DNA from: Nocardioides sp. Soil797
GTDB lineage: Bacteria; Actinomycetota; Actinomycetes; Propionibacteriales; Nocardioidaceae
Direction: 5' to 3'
DNA length: 35,969 nucleotides
Assembly (NCBI GenBank): GCA_001429555.1
Contig: LMSR01000015.1
Span: 73,504 to 109,472, forward strand
In this document: piece after piece, positions 8,425 through 16,170 of the stretch
How the letters are laid out: each line of letters opens with the position of its first letter
Position numbering within the stretch: position 1 is the stretch's first letter
The notes under the pieces: model-generated
Told to the model about the DNA's origin: nothing
The model's input: the letters and a program-made list of their open reading frames with translations, nothing else
Database searches by the model: none
Translations under genes and position numbers: made by a program

Positions 8425-9555
8425 TCAGCGGATCCTCCTGAGCGTGCCGGGCCCGAAGACCGGGCCGGTCAGGTAGAGGTCACCGTTGGCGGCGACGTCG
8501 GTGCCGCCGGGAATGATCACCTTGCCCTTGGCGATCTCCCTGACGGTGCGGTGCCTGTCGTCACGGATCTTGTGGAGTGCGCCGACCTCGGCGCCGGGGA
8601 CCTCGATCTCGAGGGCGAGCCAGGTCTTCTTCGACAGTGTCGTCGCATAGAGGTTGCCCTTGCGATCCGCCGAGAGGTCCACGACGGAAGTGAGCCCGTC
8701 GACGTACCTCTTGCAATGGCCTCGCCGTGCTTTCTTGGGGTTGCACACGACGTTCCGGGAACCGGGCTTGATCCGCCACACCTGTGAGGTTCCGGCCGTG
8801 CCGGGGAAGCCGCGCAACTCACTGATGTACCAGTAGCCGTCCGCTCCGACGGTCACCGACGTGATCACCGCCTCGGCGGGGATCGGCGTGCCGGCGGGCG
8901 GCAGTGGGTTGCCGTCGGGGTCGGTGGGCGGCAGACCCTCGGGCATCTTGACGGTGCGTGGCTTGACCCGGGCGACGGTGCGGACCTTGCCGTTCGGCCA
9001 GACCCGCAGGAGGGAGTTGGCGGCGGCGTCTGCCACCAACACGGTGCCGTCCCTCAGTGCCTGCAGGTTGTAGGGGTTGCTGTCCTCGGGGAAGTCCTCC
9101 AGGTCGAAGGGGTCGGGGTGCTTGACGGCGTACTTCGCGAGGTTGGCGACCGGCTTCAGTCTCTTGCCCTTCAGCTTGAAGAGGGTAGCGCTTCCCTTCG
9201 CCTCCCCGGCCCCGGTCAGGACCCAGGTCCTTCCCCGGGCGTGAGAGACCGCGTTGGCGAAACCGGCGCTCTTCGGCAGTCCGGCCAGGCGGATCACCTT
9301 CGCCTTGCGGTGGCGGCGCTCGATGACCAGGCTCAGGTCGCCGTTGTCCTCGGTGACCAGGGTCCTGCCGGGCGCGATCGACTCGACGCCACGCGGCCCG
9401 GAGAGCTTGGCGACGGTGGAGATCTTCTCGTGGTGCCTGTGGTGGCCGCGATCCCCGGACTGGGCATTGACGGCTTGGGACGGTAGTGCCCCGGCGATGA
9501 CGAGTGCGGCCGCTCCCAGGCCGACCCCCGTCAGATGTGCTCGATGTTGAACCAT
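8425..9555 (-). CDS. Secreted ScyD/ScyE-like beta-propeller protein
   Basis: 376 residues with a signal peptide (LTGVGLGAAALVIAGALPSQAVNA). The rest looks like NHL/SMP-30-type propeller blades: GPRGVESIAPGRTLVTEDNGDLSLVI, NPYNLQALRDGTVLVADAAANSLLRVWPNGKVRTV, SVTVGADGYWYISEL and GTDVAANGDLYLTG. This is the pattern of actinobacterial proteins named ScyD/ScyE after cyanobacterial scytonemin genes; no scytonemin pathway is present here. ATG 9555 has GGGAGG upstream. The chain is rich in Lys, Arg and His. The fold is likely; the function is unknown. Confidence 0.75.
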   Translation of the reverse strand: MVQHRAHLTGVGLGAAALVIAGALPSQAVNAQSGDRGHHRHHEKISTVAKLSGPRGVESIAPGRTLVTEDNGDLSLVIERRHRKAKVIRLAGLPKSAGFANAVSHARGRTWVLTGAGEAKGSATLFKLKGKRLKPVANLAKYAVKHPDPFDLEDFPEDSNPYNLQALRDGTVLVADAAANSLLRVWPNGKVRTVARVKPRTVKMPEGLPPTDPDGNPLPPAGTPIPAEAVITSVTVGADGYWYISELRGFPGTAGTSQVWRIKPGSRNVVCNPKKARRGHCKRYVDGLTSVVDLSADRKGNLYATTLSKKTWLALEIEVPGAEVGALHKIRDDRHRTVREIAKGKVIIPGGTDVAANGDLYLTGPVFGPGTLRRIR

Positions 9556-9652
9556 TGCGGCCTCCCAGCCTGCGTGGTGCCCCCGCATCGAGGGAATCAC
9601 TGCAGTGGTGGGCAGTCATCCGCAATGTTGGGGGTCTTCCGCGACCATCGGA

Positions 9653-10387
9653 CTAGTCGTCCTCGGGTTGACTGCCCGCGGCGTGCATCTCACGCATCGC
9701 GCGGGCGGCCTCGTCGATGATCTCGCGCATCGCCGCCCGGGCGGTCTCGGCGTCGCCGGTGCGCACGGCACCAGCCACTCTCTCGTGCAGGGCAACGGCG
9801 TCCGACTCGGGTGTCGAGGGCATGAGGTGGTGATGGGTCCGGCCGGAGAGCACCTCGGCCACCACGTCGCCCAGGGCGCGCAGCATCTCGTTTCCCGACG
9901 CCTCGAGGAGAGTGCGGTGGAAGACGGTGTCGGCCAGCAGGTAGGCCTCCAGGTCGCCCGACCGTCGGTGCGTCACCATGTCCATCACCGCCCCGGAGAG
10001 TACGCCGCACTGGGCCGGCGTGGCCCGCTCGGCAGCGAGGGCTGCGGCGAGCGGCTCGAAGCCCGAGCGCAGCTCGCTCAGGGAGAGCAGCTGGTTCAAC
10101 CGGTCGGCGCCGGCCAGGCGCCAGCGAATCACCAAGGGGTCGAAGACCTGCCACGACTCCGCCCCCAGAACCGTCACCCCGACCCGGCGCCGCGACGCCA
10201 CCAGGCCGATGGACTGCAGCACCCGCACGGCCTCCCGGGAGACGGAGCGGGAGACGTCGTACTCGGTGTCGATCTCGACGAGCGTGAGCACCCGGCCCGC
10301 GGGGAGGTCGCCGGAGACGATGCGGGTACCGAGGGCGTCGAGCAGGGACGAGTGCAACCCGCCCTGGTGTGCCCTCTGGTTCGCCAT
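9653..10387 (-). CDS. gntR: GntR/FadR-family transcriptional regulator of the gluconate genes
   Basis: 244 residues. The N-terminal winged helix covers SSLLDALGTRIVSGDLPAGRVL through SVSREAVRVLQSIGLVASRRRVGVTV. The C-terminal all-helical FCD ligand domain has RSGFEPLAAALAAERA, ADTVFHRTLLEASGN and a late His (ALHERVAGAVRTGD), as in metal-assisted FadR-type sensors. It is divergent from gluconokinase and a GntP permease, so it most likely represses them and is released by gluconate or a phosphorylated derivative. That role is inferred from context. ATG 10387 begins MANQRAHQGG. Confidence 0.85.
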   Translation of the reverse strand: MANQRAHQGGLHSSLLDALGTRIVSGDLPAGRVLTLVEIDTEYDVSRSVSREAVRVLQSIGLVASRRRVGVTVLGAESWQVFDPLVIRWRLAGADRLNQLLSLSELRSGFEPLAAALAAERATPAQCGVLSGAVMDMVTHRRSGDLEAYLLADTVFHRTLLEASGNEMLRALGDVVAEVLSGRTHHHLMPSTPESDAVALHERVAGAVRTGDAETARAAMREIIDEAARAMREMHAAGSQPEDD

Positions 10388-10531
10388 CGTGCCCCTGTCG
10401 ATCGCCTCGATCCGGAAAAGATCTGATTTATTTGCGGCCAAGCCTTGCAAAGAACATATCAATGGTCGCATCCTGTGATGCGGGGCACAACCCCACGTTC
10501 CTTCCGCCGTACCCGTCCTGAGGAGAGACCG
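10388..10531. promoter_or_regulatory. Divergent gntR / gntK control region with candidate operators
   Basis: An AT-richer island (AAAAGATCTGATTTATTTGC) stands out from the surrounding GC. Symmetric elements are TTTGC/GCAAA at 10431-10435 and 10447-10451 with inner GGC/GCC, and GCATCctgtGATGC at 10468-10481. Either could bind the GntR dimer. The gntK ribosome binding site AGGAGA lies at 10521-10526. Confidence 0.4.
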
Positions 10532-11041
10532 ATGCCGGAGGCCAAGCCGTTGTTGGTGGCCATGGGGGTCTCCGGATCCGGGAAGTCCGTCGTCGGCGCG
10601 GCCCTGGCCCAGCGACTCCGGGTCCCGTTCGTCGACGCCGACGACCTGCACCCACCCGCCAACATCGAGAAGATGAAGCAGGGCCATGCGTTGGACGACC
10701 ATGACCGGCACCCCTGGTTGGAGACCATCGGCGAATGGTTGGTCGAGCACGACGAGGGCGGGGGAGTCGTGGCCTGCTCGGCGCTCAAGCGCAAGTACCG
10801 CGACCAGCTGCGCCACCACGACCGCCGCGTCGAGTTCGTGCACCTCGACGGCACCCGTGACGTGATCGCCGCCCGCCAGGCGAGCCGTCCCGGCCACTTC
10901 ATGCCCAGCTCACTGCTCACCTCGCAGTTCCAGACCCTCGAGCACCTCGCCCCGGACGAGGCAGGGGTCGTCATCGACGTCGACCAGAGCATCGACGCCA
11001 TCGTCCAGGAATACGTCGACCGAACAGGGAGCGACTCATGA
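10532..11041 (+). CDS. gntK: Gluconokinase
   Basis: 169 residues, the usual length of GntK. It phosphorylates D-gluconate to 6-phosphogluconate, feeding the pentose phosphate pathway. The Walker A motif GVSGSGKS is at residues 12-19, followed by FVDADDLHPPANIEKMKQGHALDDHDRHPWL, which is characteristic of gluconokinases, CSALKRKYRDQLR, and the lid region ASRPGHFMPSSLL. ATG 10532 is preceded by AGGAGAGACCG. Its stop overlaps the permease start (ATGA), showing translational coupling. Confidence 0.93.
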   Translation: MPEAKPLLVAMGVSGSGKSVVGAALAQRLRVPFVDADDLHPPANIEKMKQGHALDDHDRHPWLETIGEWLVEHDEGGGVVACSALKRKYRDQLRHHDRRVEFVHLDGTRDVIAARQASRPGHFMPSSLLTSQFQTLEHLAPDEAGVVIDVDQSIDAIVQEYVDRTGSDS

Positions 11042-12438
11042 TCACCACCCTTCCGCTGGCAGCTGTCGACGACCTGGTCGAGCCGGTCGCTTCACCTGGA
11101 CAGCTGTTGGCGGCGACCGGCCTGGGCATTGCGGTCATCGTCGTGCTGATCACCTGGGCGAAGCTGCACCCCTTCCTGTCACTGACGTTCGGCGCCCTGA
11201 CCGTCGGCCTGGTCGCCGGGTTGTCGCTGTCGACCAGCCTGGAGCACTTCACGAAGGGGTTCGGCGAGACCACGGCAGACGTCGGGATCCTGATCGCCCT
11301 GGGTGCCATCTTCGGCAAGTTGCTCGCCGACTCCGGTGGTGCCGACCAGATCGTCGACACCATCGTCGGCAGGGCCTCGCCGCGCACCCTGCCGCTGGCG
11401 ATGGCCGGGGTCGGTGCGCTGATCGGCCTGCCGATGTTCTTCGAGATCGGCCTGGTCCTGCTGATGCCGGTGATCTACCTGGTCGCCCGGCGCGCCCAGA
11501 TGTCGCTGGTCTCGGTCGGCATCCCCGCCTTGGCTGGCCTCTCCGCCATGCACGGACTCGTTCCCCCGCATCCCGGCCCGCTGACCGCCATCGCCAACCT
11601 CGATGCAGACCTGGGCCTCACCCTGGTCTTCGGCGTGGCGATCGCCATCCCGACCGTCTTCATCGCCGGCCCCCTCTTCGCGAAGTTCGCCGACAAGTGG
11701 GTGGGCCATCTTGACGTGCCCGAAGGGGCCGTCGGCGGTGACGACACGTCGGCCGGCATCGCCGACCACCGACCCAGCTTCGCTCTCACGATCGCATCGG
11801 TCCTGCTGCCCGTCGTACTGATGATGGGCCGAGCCATCGCCGAGATCGCGATCAACGACGAGGACAACCTCGTCCAGAAGGTGTTCGATGCCCTCGGCAC
11901 CCCGAGCGTGGCCCTGCTGATCGCAGTCATCGTCGGCATGTTCTCCCTGGGCCGTGCCTCCGGCATGGGGCGGGCGCAGATCTCGAAGTCGGTGGAGGGC
12001 TCCCTTCCCGCCATCGCCGGGATCGTCTTCATCGTCGCCGCCGGTGGTGGCTTCAAGACCAGCCTCGTCCAGACCGGAGTCGGCACGGAGATCGCCCGCT
12101 GGGCGGCGGACAGCAACATCTCGGTGCTGCTGCTGGCCTGGCTGGTGGCGGTGATGATCCGCCTGGCCACCGGCTCGGCGACCGTCGCGACGGTGACCGC
12201 GGCCGGGCTGTTGTCACCGCTGACCGTCGGGCTGTCCAATCCGGAGGTGTCGCTGATGGTGCTCGCCATCGGCTCCGGCTCGGTGTTCTTCTCCCACGTC
12301 AACGACGCCGGCTTCTGGTTGGTCAAGGAGTACTTCGGGATGAGTGCCAAGCAGACCGTGAAGTCGTGGTCGTTGATGGAGACCGTGCTGTCGGTGACCG
12401 GGTTGGCGTTCGTGATGGTGCTGGGCGCCTTCGTGTGA
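11038..12438 (+). CDS. gntP: Gluconate:H+ symporter, GntP family
   Basis: 466 residues and about 12 hydrophobic segments. It imports gluconate with protons across the cytoplasmic membrane. Family features include GLVAGLSLSTSLEHFTKGFGET, LGAIFGKLLADSGGADQIVD, GLPMFFEIGLVLLMPVIY, HGLVPPHPGP and TGSATVATVTAAGLLSP. It overlaps gntK by 4 bp, so gluconate entry and phosphorylation are made together. Other GntP members carry related sugar acids, but the kinase next door favours gluconate. It begins at ATG 11038; no other start is better. Confidence 0.92.
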   Translation: MITTLPLAAVDDLVEPVASPGQLLAATGLGIAVIVVLITWAKLHPFLSLTFGALTVGLVAGLSLSTSLEHFTKGFGETTADVGILIALGAIFGKLLADSGGADQIVDTIVGRASPRTLPLAMAGVGALIGLPMFFEIGLVLLMPVIYLVARRAQMSLVSVGIPALAGLSAMHGLVPPHPGPLTAIANLDADLGLTLVFGVAIAIPTVFIAGPLFAKFADKWVGHLDVPEGAVGGDDTSAGIADHRPSFALTIASVLLPVVLMMGRAIAEIAINDEDNLVQKVFDALGTPSVALLIAVIVGMFSLGRASGMGRAQISKSVEGSLPAIAGIVFIVAAGGGFKTSLVQTGVGTEIARWAADSNISVLLLAWLVAVMIRLATGSATVATVTAAGLLSPLTVGLSNPEVSLMVLAIGSGSVFFSHVNDAGFWLVKEYFGMSAKQTVKSWSLMETVLSVTGLAFVMVLGAFV

Positions 12439-12441
12439 CCT

Positions 12442-12465
12442 GTCGGGCGGGCCGTGGGTCCCGAC
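12442..12465 (+). terminator. Hairpin after gntP
   Basis: GTCGGG (12442-12447) and CCCGAC (12460-12465) form a 6-bp stem with a 12-base loop, 4 bp after the gntP stop. It is a plausible end for the gluconate operon, but short and without a U-tract. Confidence 0.4.
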
Positions 12466-12499
12466 GGAACCATTCGCGAGGCCCTATCGTCGTATCACC

Positions 12500-13045
12500 A
12501 TGATGCGCACACACCGACGCCTCCTGTCCGCTGCCGCTCCGGCCGTCCTGCTCGCCGTACTCATCACCGGGTGCGGCACCGAGGGTGACGGCGACTCCGA
12601 CGTCCGCGGCGAGGACGCGTCGCAGACCCCGACTCCCACCGCCGACTCCACCGACTCCACCGACGAGGGGAGTACGACGCCCGGGTCGGGGGACTTCGAG
12701 GAGGTGGCGATCCTGCACGGCAGCGCCGAGGGCGGCGAGACCACGAAGACGCCCGTGGTGCTCGACTCGCAGGAGGCCGTCGACGGCTTCGTGGCCGCGT
12801 TCAACGGGCGCAGCCTGGCGCAGGAGGTGCAGTCGACGTACGACGCCACCGACGTGCCGGAGGGCAAGGCACTGCTCGCCTCGGTGATCTCGATCGGCTG
12901 CGACGTGCCTCCCGGGGTCAACGTCATCCCGGGCGCCGACGGCCCCCAGATAGTCGCCCAGAAGGTGGCCTCCCCGATGCAGGAATGCCTTGCCGCGGTG
13001 ACCTCCGTGGCCCTGGTCCTGGTGGACGCAGAAACCGTCGGCTGA
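12500..13045 (+). CDS. Putative lipoprotein, function unknown
   Basis: 181 residues. A lipoprotein signal peptide ends in the lipobox LITGC (Cys at about residue 25), followed by an acidic Ser/Thr/Asp linker (TPTPTADSTDSTDEGSTTPGS) typical of surface-anchored domains. The folded part starts at FEEVAILHGSAEGG and contains two more Cys (ISIGCDVP, MQECLA) that may pair. I recognise no family. Two adjacent ATG codons (12500, 12503) could both serve. Confidence 0.75.
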   Translation: MMRTHRRLLSAAAPAVLLAVLITGCGTEGDGDSDVRGEDASQTPTPTADSTDSTDEGSTTPGSGDFEEVAILHGSAEGGETTKTPVVLDSQEAVDGFVAAFNGRSLAQEVQSTYDATDVPEGKALLASVISIGCDVPPGVNVIPGADGPQIVAQKVASPMQECLAAVTSVALVLVDAETVG

Positions 13046-13092
13046 GCAGGTTCTCGAAGCGCCGAGTCGCCGATGCGGCAGAATGGGCGCTG

Positions 13093-14196
13093 ATGAACCC
13101 AGAAGACGCACTGCCCGAAGACAACCGTTTCGTGAGCGATCTCGAGGAAGTTCTCCCCGACGACCCCGGCCTGCCGGTCGGTTGGGAGGCCGGCACACCC
13201 GACCCGGCGAGTGCCGAGGACGTGGCCAGGTTGACCGAGATCCTGCGCGCGCACGAGGACGCCGGCCGCGGCTGGGCAGGTGCCTCCGAGGACGACGTCC
13301 TCGTCGAGGTCTCCGAGCACGGCCTGCGGATGCGCGAGAACCTGGTGATCCGTGACGGGTCCGGGCACATCCGGGCCTGGGCCAGCGTGCACGACCGCTC
13401 GGTCGGCCGGATGCTCTACGTCCACATGATCGACCGGGCGATGTCGTCGGGTGCCGCCGACCGTTGCTCCGAGGTGATGTTCCACTGGGCCGAGGGCCAG
13501 GCCCGCGAGGTGGGCTCGGCCCGTGGCCTCGACGTCCAACAGATCGACACCGGCGCCTTCGCAGACGACGAGCGTCAGCACAAGCTCCTCGAGGACGCCG
13601 GCTTCAACCGGGTCCGCACCTGGTGGCAGATGAGTCGCCCGGTGACCGCCGACGAGGCCTCGCTGGTCAGCGACCCGGAGAAGTGGGAGCGCAAGGGTGT
13701 GGTCTTCCGACAGGTGCGCCGCGAAGGCGACGGGCTGCCGGAGGAGGATGACCTGCGCGCCGTGCACGACGTCCTGGAGAGCGCGTTCACCGACCACTTC
13801 AACTCCTCCGAGGAGACATTCGCCGAGTTCGTGCACCGCCTCCGCGAAGACCCCGGCCACCGCTGGGACCACTGGTGGTTGGCCGAGATCGTCGACGGCG
13901 AGAGTGGCGAGCCGGAGCCCGCCGGCGCCCTGGTCGGCACCGTCTCTGAGAGCGCCAACGGCCCCGACGGTTCCTACGTGTCCTACTTGGGTGTGCTCGA
14001 GTCGGCCCGCGGCAGGGGCGTGGCCAAGGGTCTGCTCAAGACGATCATCGCCGACGCCGCCGCGCGTGGCCGCGACCGAGTCGGCCTGGAGGTCGACGCC
14101 GACTCCTCAACCGGTGCCGACCAGCTCTACGTCGGCATGGGTTGGAAGACGAAGTACGTCACCGAGTCGTGGCACAAGGACATCCCGGTCGACTGA
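13093..14196 (+). CDS. Tandem GNAT-domain N-acetyltransferase
   Basis: 367 residues with two GNAT-like halves. The N-terminal half (about 20-190) is degenerate, with ENLVIRDGSGHIRAWASVH and ARGLDVQQIDTGAFADDERQHKLLEDAGF. The C-terminal half has the acetyl-CoA loop SARGRGVAKGLLKTIIADAAARGRDRVGLEVDADSSTGADQLYVGMGW, which fits the R/Q-x-x-G-x-G/A signature. The two-domain build resembles mycothiol synthase MshD, but the family is broad and I would not name it so. ATG 13093 follows a weak ribosome binding site. It is convergent with the PIG-L deacetylase, with a gap of only 9 bp. Confidence 0.82.
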   Translation: MNPEDALPEDNRFVSDLEEVLPDDPGLPVGWEAGTPDPASAEDVARLTEILRAHEDAGRGWAGASEDDVLVEVSEHGLRMRENLVIRDGSGHIRAWASVHDRSVGRMLYVHMIDRAMSSGAADRCSEVMFHWAEGQAREVGSARGLDVQQIDTGAFADDERQHKLLEDAGFNRVRTWWQMSRPVTADEASLVSDPEKWERKGVVFRQVRREGDGLPEEDDLRAVHDVLESAFTDHFNSSEETFAEFVHRLREDPGHRWDHWWLAEIVDGESGEPEPAGALVGTVSESANGPDGSYVSYLGVLESARGRGVAKGLLKTIIADAAARGRDRVGLEVDADSSTGADQLYVGMGWKTKYVTESWHKDIPVD

Positions 14197-14205
14197 CCGG
14201 TCTGC

Positions 14206-14970
14206 TCAGCCGCCCCACCCCATCGGGAAGACCTCGAACGGGGCCGCGAAGGCGACCCCCATCCGGGATCCGGTGCCGCGGCTGAGCCCCTCGAGGAACT
14301 CGGCGGGGTCGAAGTGCTCCCAGCCGAGACCGTCGATGTAGGCGCCGTGGGCGCGCAGCGACTCGACGCCCTTGTCGAAGGTGTCGGTGGTGTCGACCGC
14401 GTGCTCGGCCTCGGGTGATCCGGCTGCCCAGACCTCGCGTACGCCGCCCCACGGCTCGAGACCGCCGCGCCCCTCCGTGTCCGGCCCGAGCTGCTCGGGG
14501 AAGATCCACCGGTTGCCGGCATCGCGAACCGCGTCGAGGACAGCCCGACCGACGGCGATGTGATCGGCCTGGTTGAGGTTCCGCCCGCCGAAGGTGTCGT
14601 GGAAGTTGCCGGTGACCACGATCTCCGGCCGATGGCGGCGGACAACCTCGGCAAGCAACCTTCGCAACGCGACGCCGTACTCCACGACGCCGTCCTGGAG
14701 CCCGAGGAACTCGACCTCGTCGACGCCGACGATGCGGGCCGACTCGACCTGCTCGGCCTCGCGCACGGAGCGGCACTGGTCGGGGTGGAGGCCGTCGATG
14801 CCGGCCTCGCCACTGGTCACCATGCAGTAGGTGACCTGCTTGCCCTGCCCGGTCCAGCGGGCAACGGCGGCAGCCGCGCCGAACTCCATGTCGTCGGGGT
14901 GGGCGACGATGCACAAGGCACGGTCCCAGTCCTCGTCCAGCGGTGCCAGGGGCGGCGGTGTCTCAGTCAT
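14206..14970 (-). CDS. PIG-L family N-acetyl deacetylase
   Basis: 254 residues. The zinc-site motif AHPDDMEFG is near residue 23, followed by VTSGEAGIDG, VEFLGLQDG and the downstream zinc His in NQADHIAVG. Family members remove N-acetyl groups from GlcNAc-type substrates, such as MshB and Mca in mycothiol metabolism or BshB in bacillithiol synthesis. The exact substrate is not readable. It is about 254 residues against nearly 300 for MshB, so it is a general LmbE-like member. It is the only minus-strand gene among plus-strand neighbours here. Confidence 0.88.
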   Translation of the reverse strand: MTETPPPLAPLDEDWDRALCIVAHPDDMEFGAAAAVARWTGQGKQVTYCMVTSGEAGIDGLHPDQCRSVREAEQVESARIVGVDEVEFLGLQDGVVEYGVALRRLLAEVVRRHRPEIVVTGNFHDTFGGRNLNQADHIAVGRAVLDAVRDAGNRWIFPEQLGPDTEGRGGLEPWGGVREVWAAGSPEAEHAVDTTDTFDKGVESLRAHGAYIDGLGWEHFDPAEFLEGLSRGTGSRMGVAFAAPFEVFPMGWGG

Positions 14971-15044
14971 GCTTCCAGCGTGGCACGGCCGTTGCCGGAC
15001 AGCACGTGTTTTGCCCGAGGACTTGTGGGCACCATGGGCGCGTG

Positions 15045-15761
15045 ATGAAACTGCTGCTTCCGCTCCTGTTCGTGCTCATGCTCCCGGTTCTCGCTGCCTG
15101 CAACGACTCGGACGACTCAGACGAATCCAACTCGCCGACCGACAAGCTCGAGGCCAAGGCCGAGCAGGCGCGAGCGGCGTACGACCAGGAGTGCACCACC
15201 GAGCCCGAGCTCACCGCCGACGGCCTGACCGAGCCGGGCAGTGTGCTCTGCTACGGCACCAAGGCGATCGTCCCGGCGCGCGGCGACGGCGGGCACGGTC
15301 GCATCGAGATCACCACCACGGCCGTGGAGCTCCCGACCGGTCCGGAGGAGGAGGCGCTGCGCGGACGTTTCGAGGAGGAGCTGGACGGGCGCGCCGACCG
15401 CATGCGCACGATCTACCACCGCATCGAGTTCACGGTGCTCGACGAGTCGACGCCGGGCGTCCTGGACGAATTCGACCCGACGAGCCTGGAGTCGACGGTC
15501 GTCCTCGCCGACGGCCAGCCGAAGGGCTTCGTCAGCATCGACCCGGATGACTGCACGGCCTCAGACGTCGAGGAAGCCACCGAGGAAGCGGCAGACCGTG
15601 GCACCGCCGGGGAGGTCGTGGTGAAGTCCTGCGAGTGGAGCTTCGTGCCCGACGATGCAGAGGTCATCGGAGCCTCCTACTCGACCCTCGGTGACGCCGA
15701 CCATGCCGAGGAGTACGACCCGATCATCGGCGAGCCCGTGCGTTGGAAGGCGCCCGCATAG
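15045..15761 (+). CDS. Putative lipoprotein, function unknown
   Basis: 238 residues. A short signal peptide (MKLLLPLLFVLMLPVLAAC) ends in a lipobox Cys19, followed by an acidic linker (NDSDDSDESNSPTD). The remaining domain includes three Cys (CTTE, LCYG, DDCTASD) plus one in VVKSCEW. I recognise no family. ATG 15045 directly follows GTG 15042, which is an equally possible start. Confidence 0.75.
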   Translation: MKLLLPLLFVLMLPVLAACNDSDDSDESNSPTDKLEAKAEQARAAYDQECTTEPELTADGLTEPGSVLCYGTKAIVPARGDGGHGRIEITTTAVELPTGPEEEALRGRFEEELDGRADRMRTIYHRIEFTVLDESTPGVLDEFDPTSLESTVVLADGQPKGFVSIDPDDCTASDVEEATEEAADRGTAGEVVVKSCEWSFVPDDAEVIGASYSTLGDADHAEEYDPIIGEPVRWKAPA

Positions 15762-15792
15762 AGTTGGCCCCACTCGAACGGAGGAGTTCTCC

Positions 15793-16170
15793 ATGGGCAA
15801 GAAGGCGAAGACCGCAGTCGTGGTGATCGGCACCGGCGTCAAGGTGGCGGCGAAATACGGGCCTCAGGCCAAGATCGCCTGGGACAACGGTGGCAAGAAG
15901 GCCGCCGCGTCGGCCGCCAAGAAGGCCCGCAGCCTGACTGCGCGACGCAAGGCGATGGCCCACGCCGCCACAGTCGTCGACGGCTCCGTGCTCAAGGTGG
16001 CGCCCGCGGGCAGCACGGCGTACGTCGTGTTCAGCGGTGAGCAGCCGATCGCGACCTACCCGCCGCTCGAGACGCCGTACCCGGTGCTGTTGGCCCATGC
16101 CGACCTGGGCAAGCGGGTCCACCCCGAGCCCAGGCCCGAGCGCCGAGGCCTGCCCCGGGGACGTCGTTGA
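15793..16170 (+). CDS. Basic Lys/Ala-rich small protein coupled to a DNA methyltransferase
   Basis: 125 residues of unknown function. The first half is strongly basic and Ala-rich (KAAASAAKKARSLTARRKAMAHA), reminiscent of DNA-binding tails. The second half looks like a small beta domain (VLKVAPAGSTAYVVFSGEQPIATYPP), and the C-terminus is again basic (PERRGLPRGRR). The start ATG 15793 has a strong GGAGGAG site. Its stop overlaps the TTG start of the methyltransferase (TTGA), so the two are translationally coupled. A DNA-associated role is only inferred from charge and context. Confidence 0.75.
   Translation: MGKKAKTAVVVIGTGVKVAAKYGPQAKIAWDNGGKKAAASAAKKARSLTARRKAMAHAATVVDGSVLKVAPAGSTAYVVFSGEQPIATYPPLETPYPVLLAHADLGKRVHPEPRPERRGLPRGRR

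Noticed and set aside
9653..10897. Long N-terminal extension of the GntR regulator
   Set aside because: The upstream part is antisense to gluconokinase; MANQRAHQGG at 10387 is the normal N-terminus for the family.
14197..14205. Terminator between the convergent GNAT and PIG-L genes
   Set aside because: The 9-bp gap leaves no space, and only a short GACCGGTC symmetry is seen.
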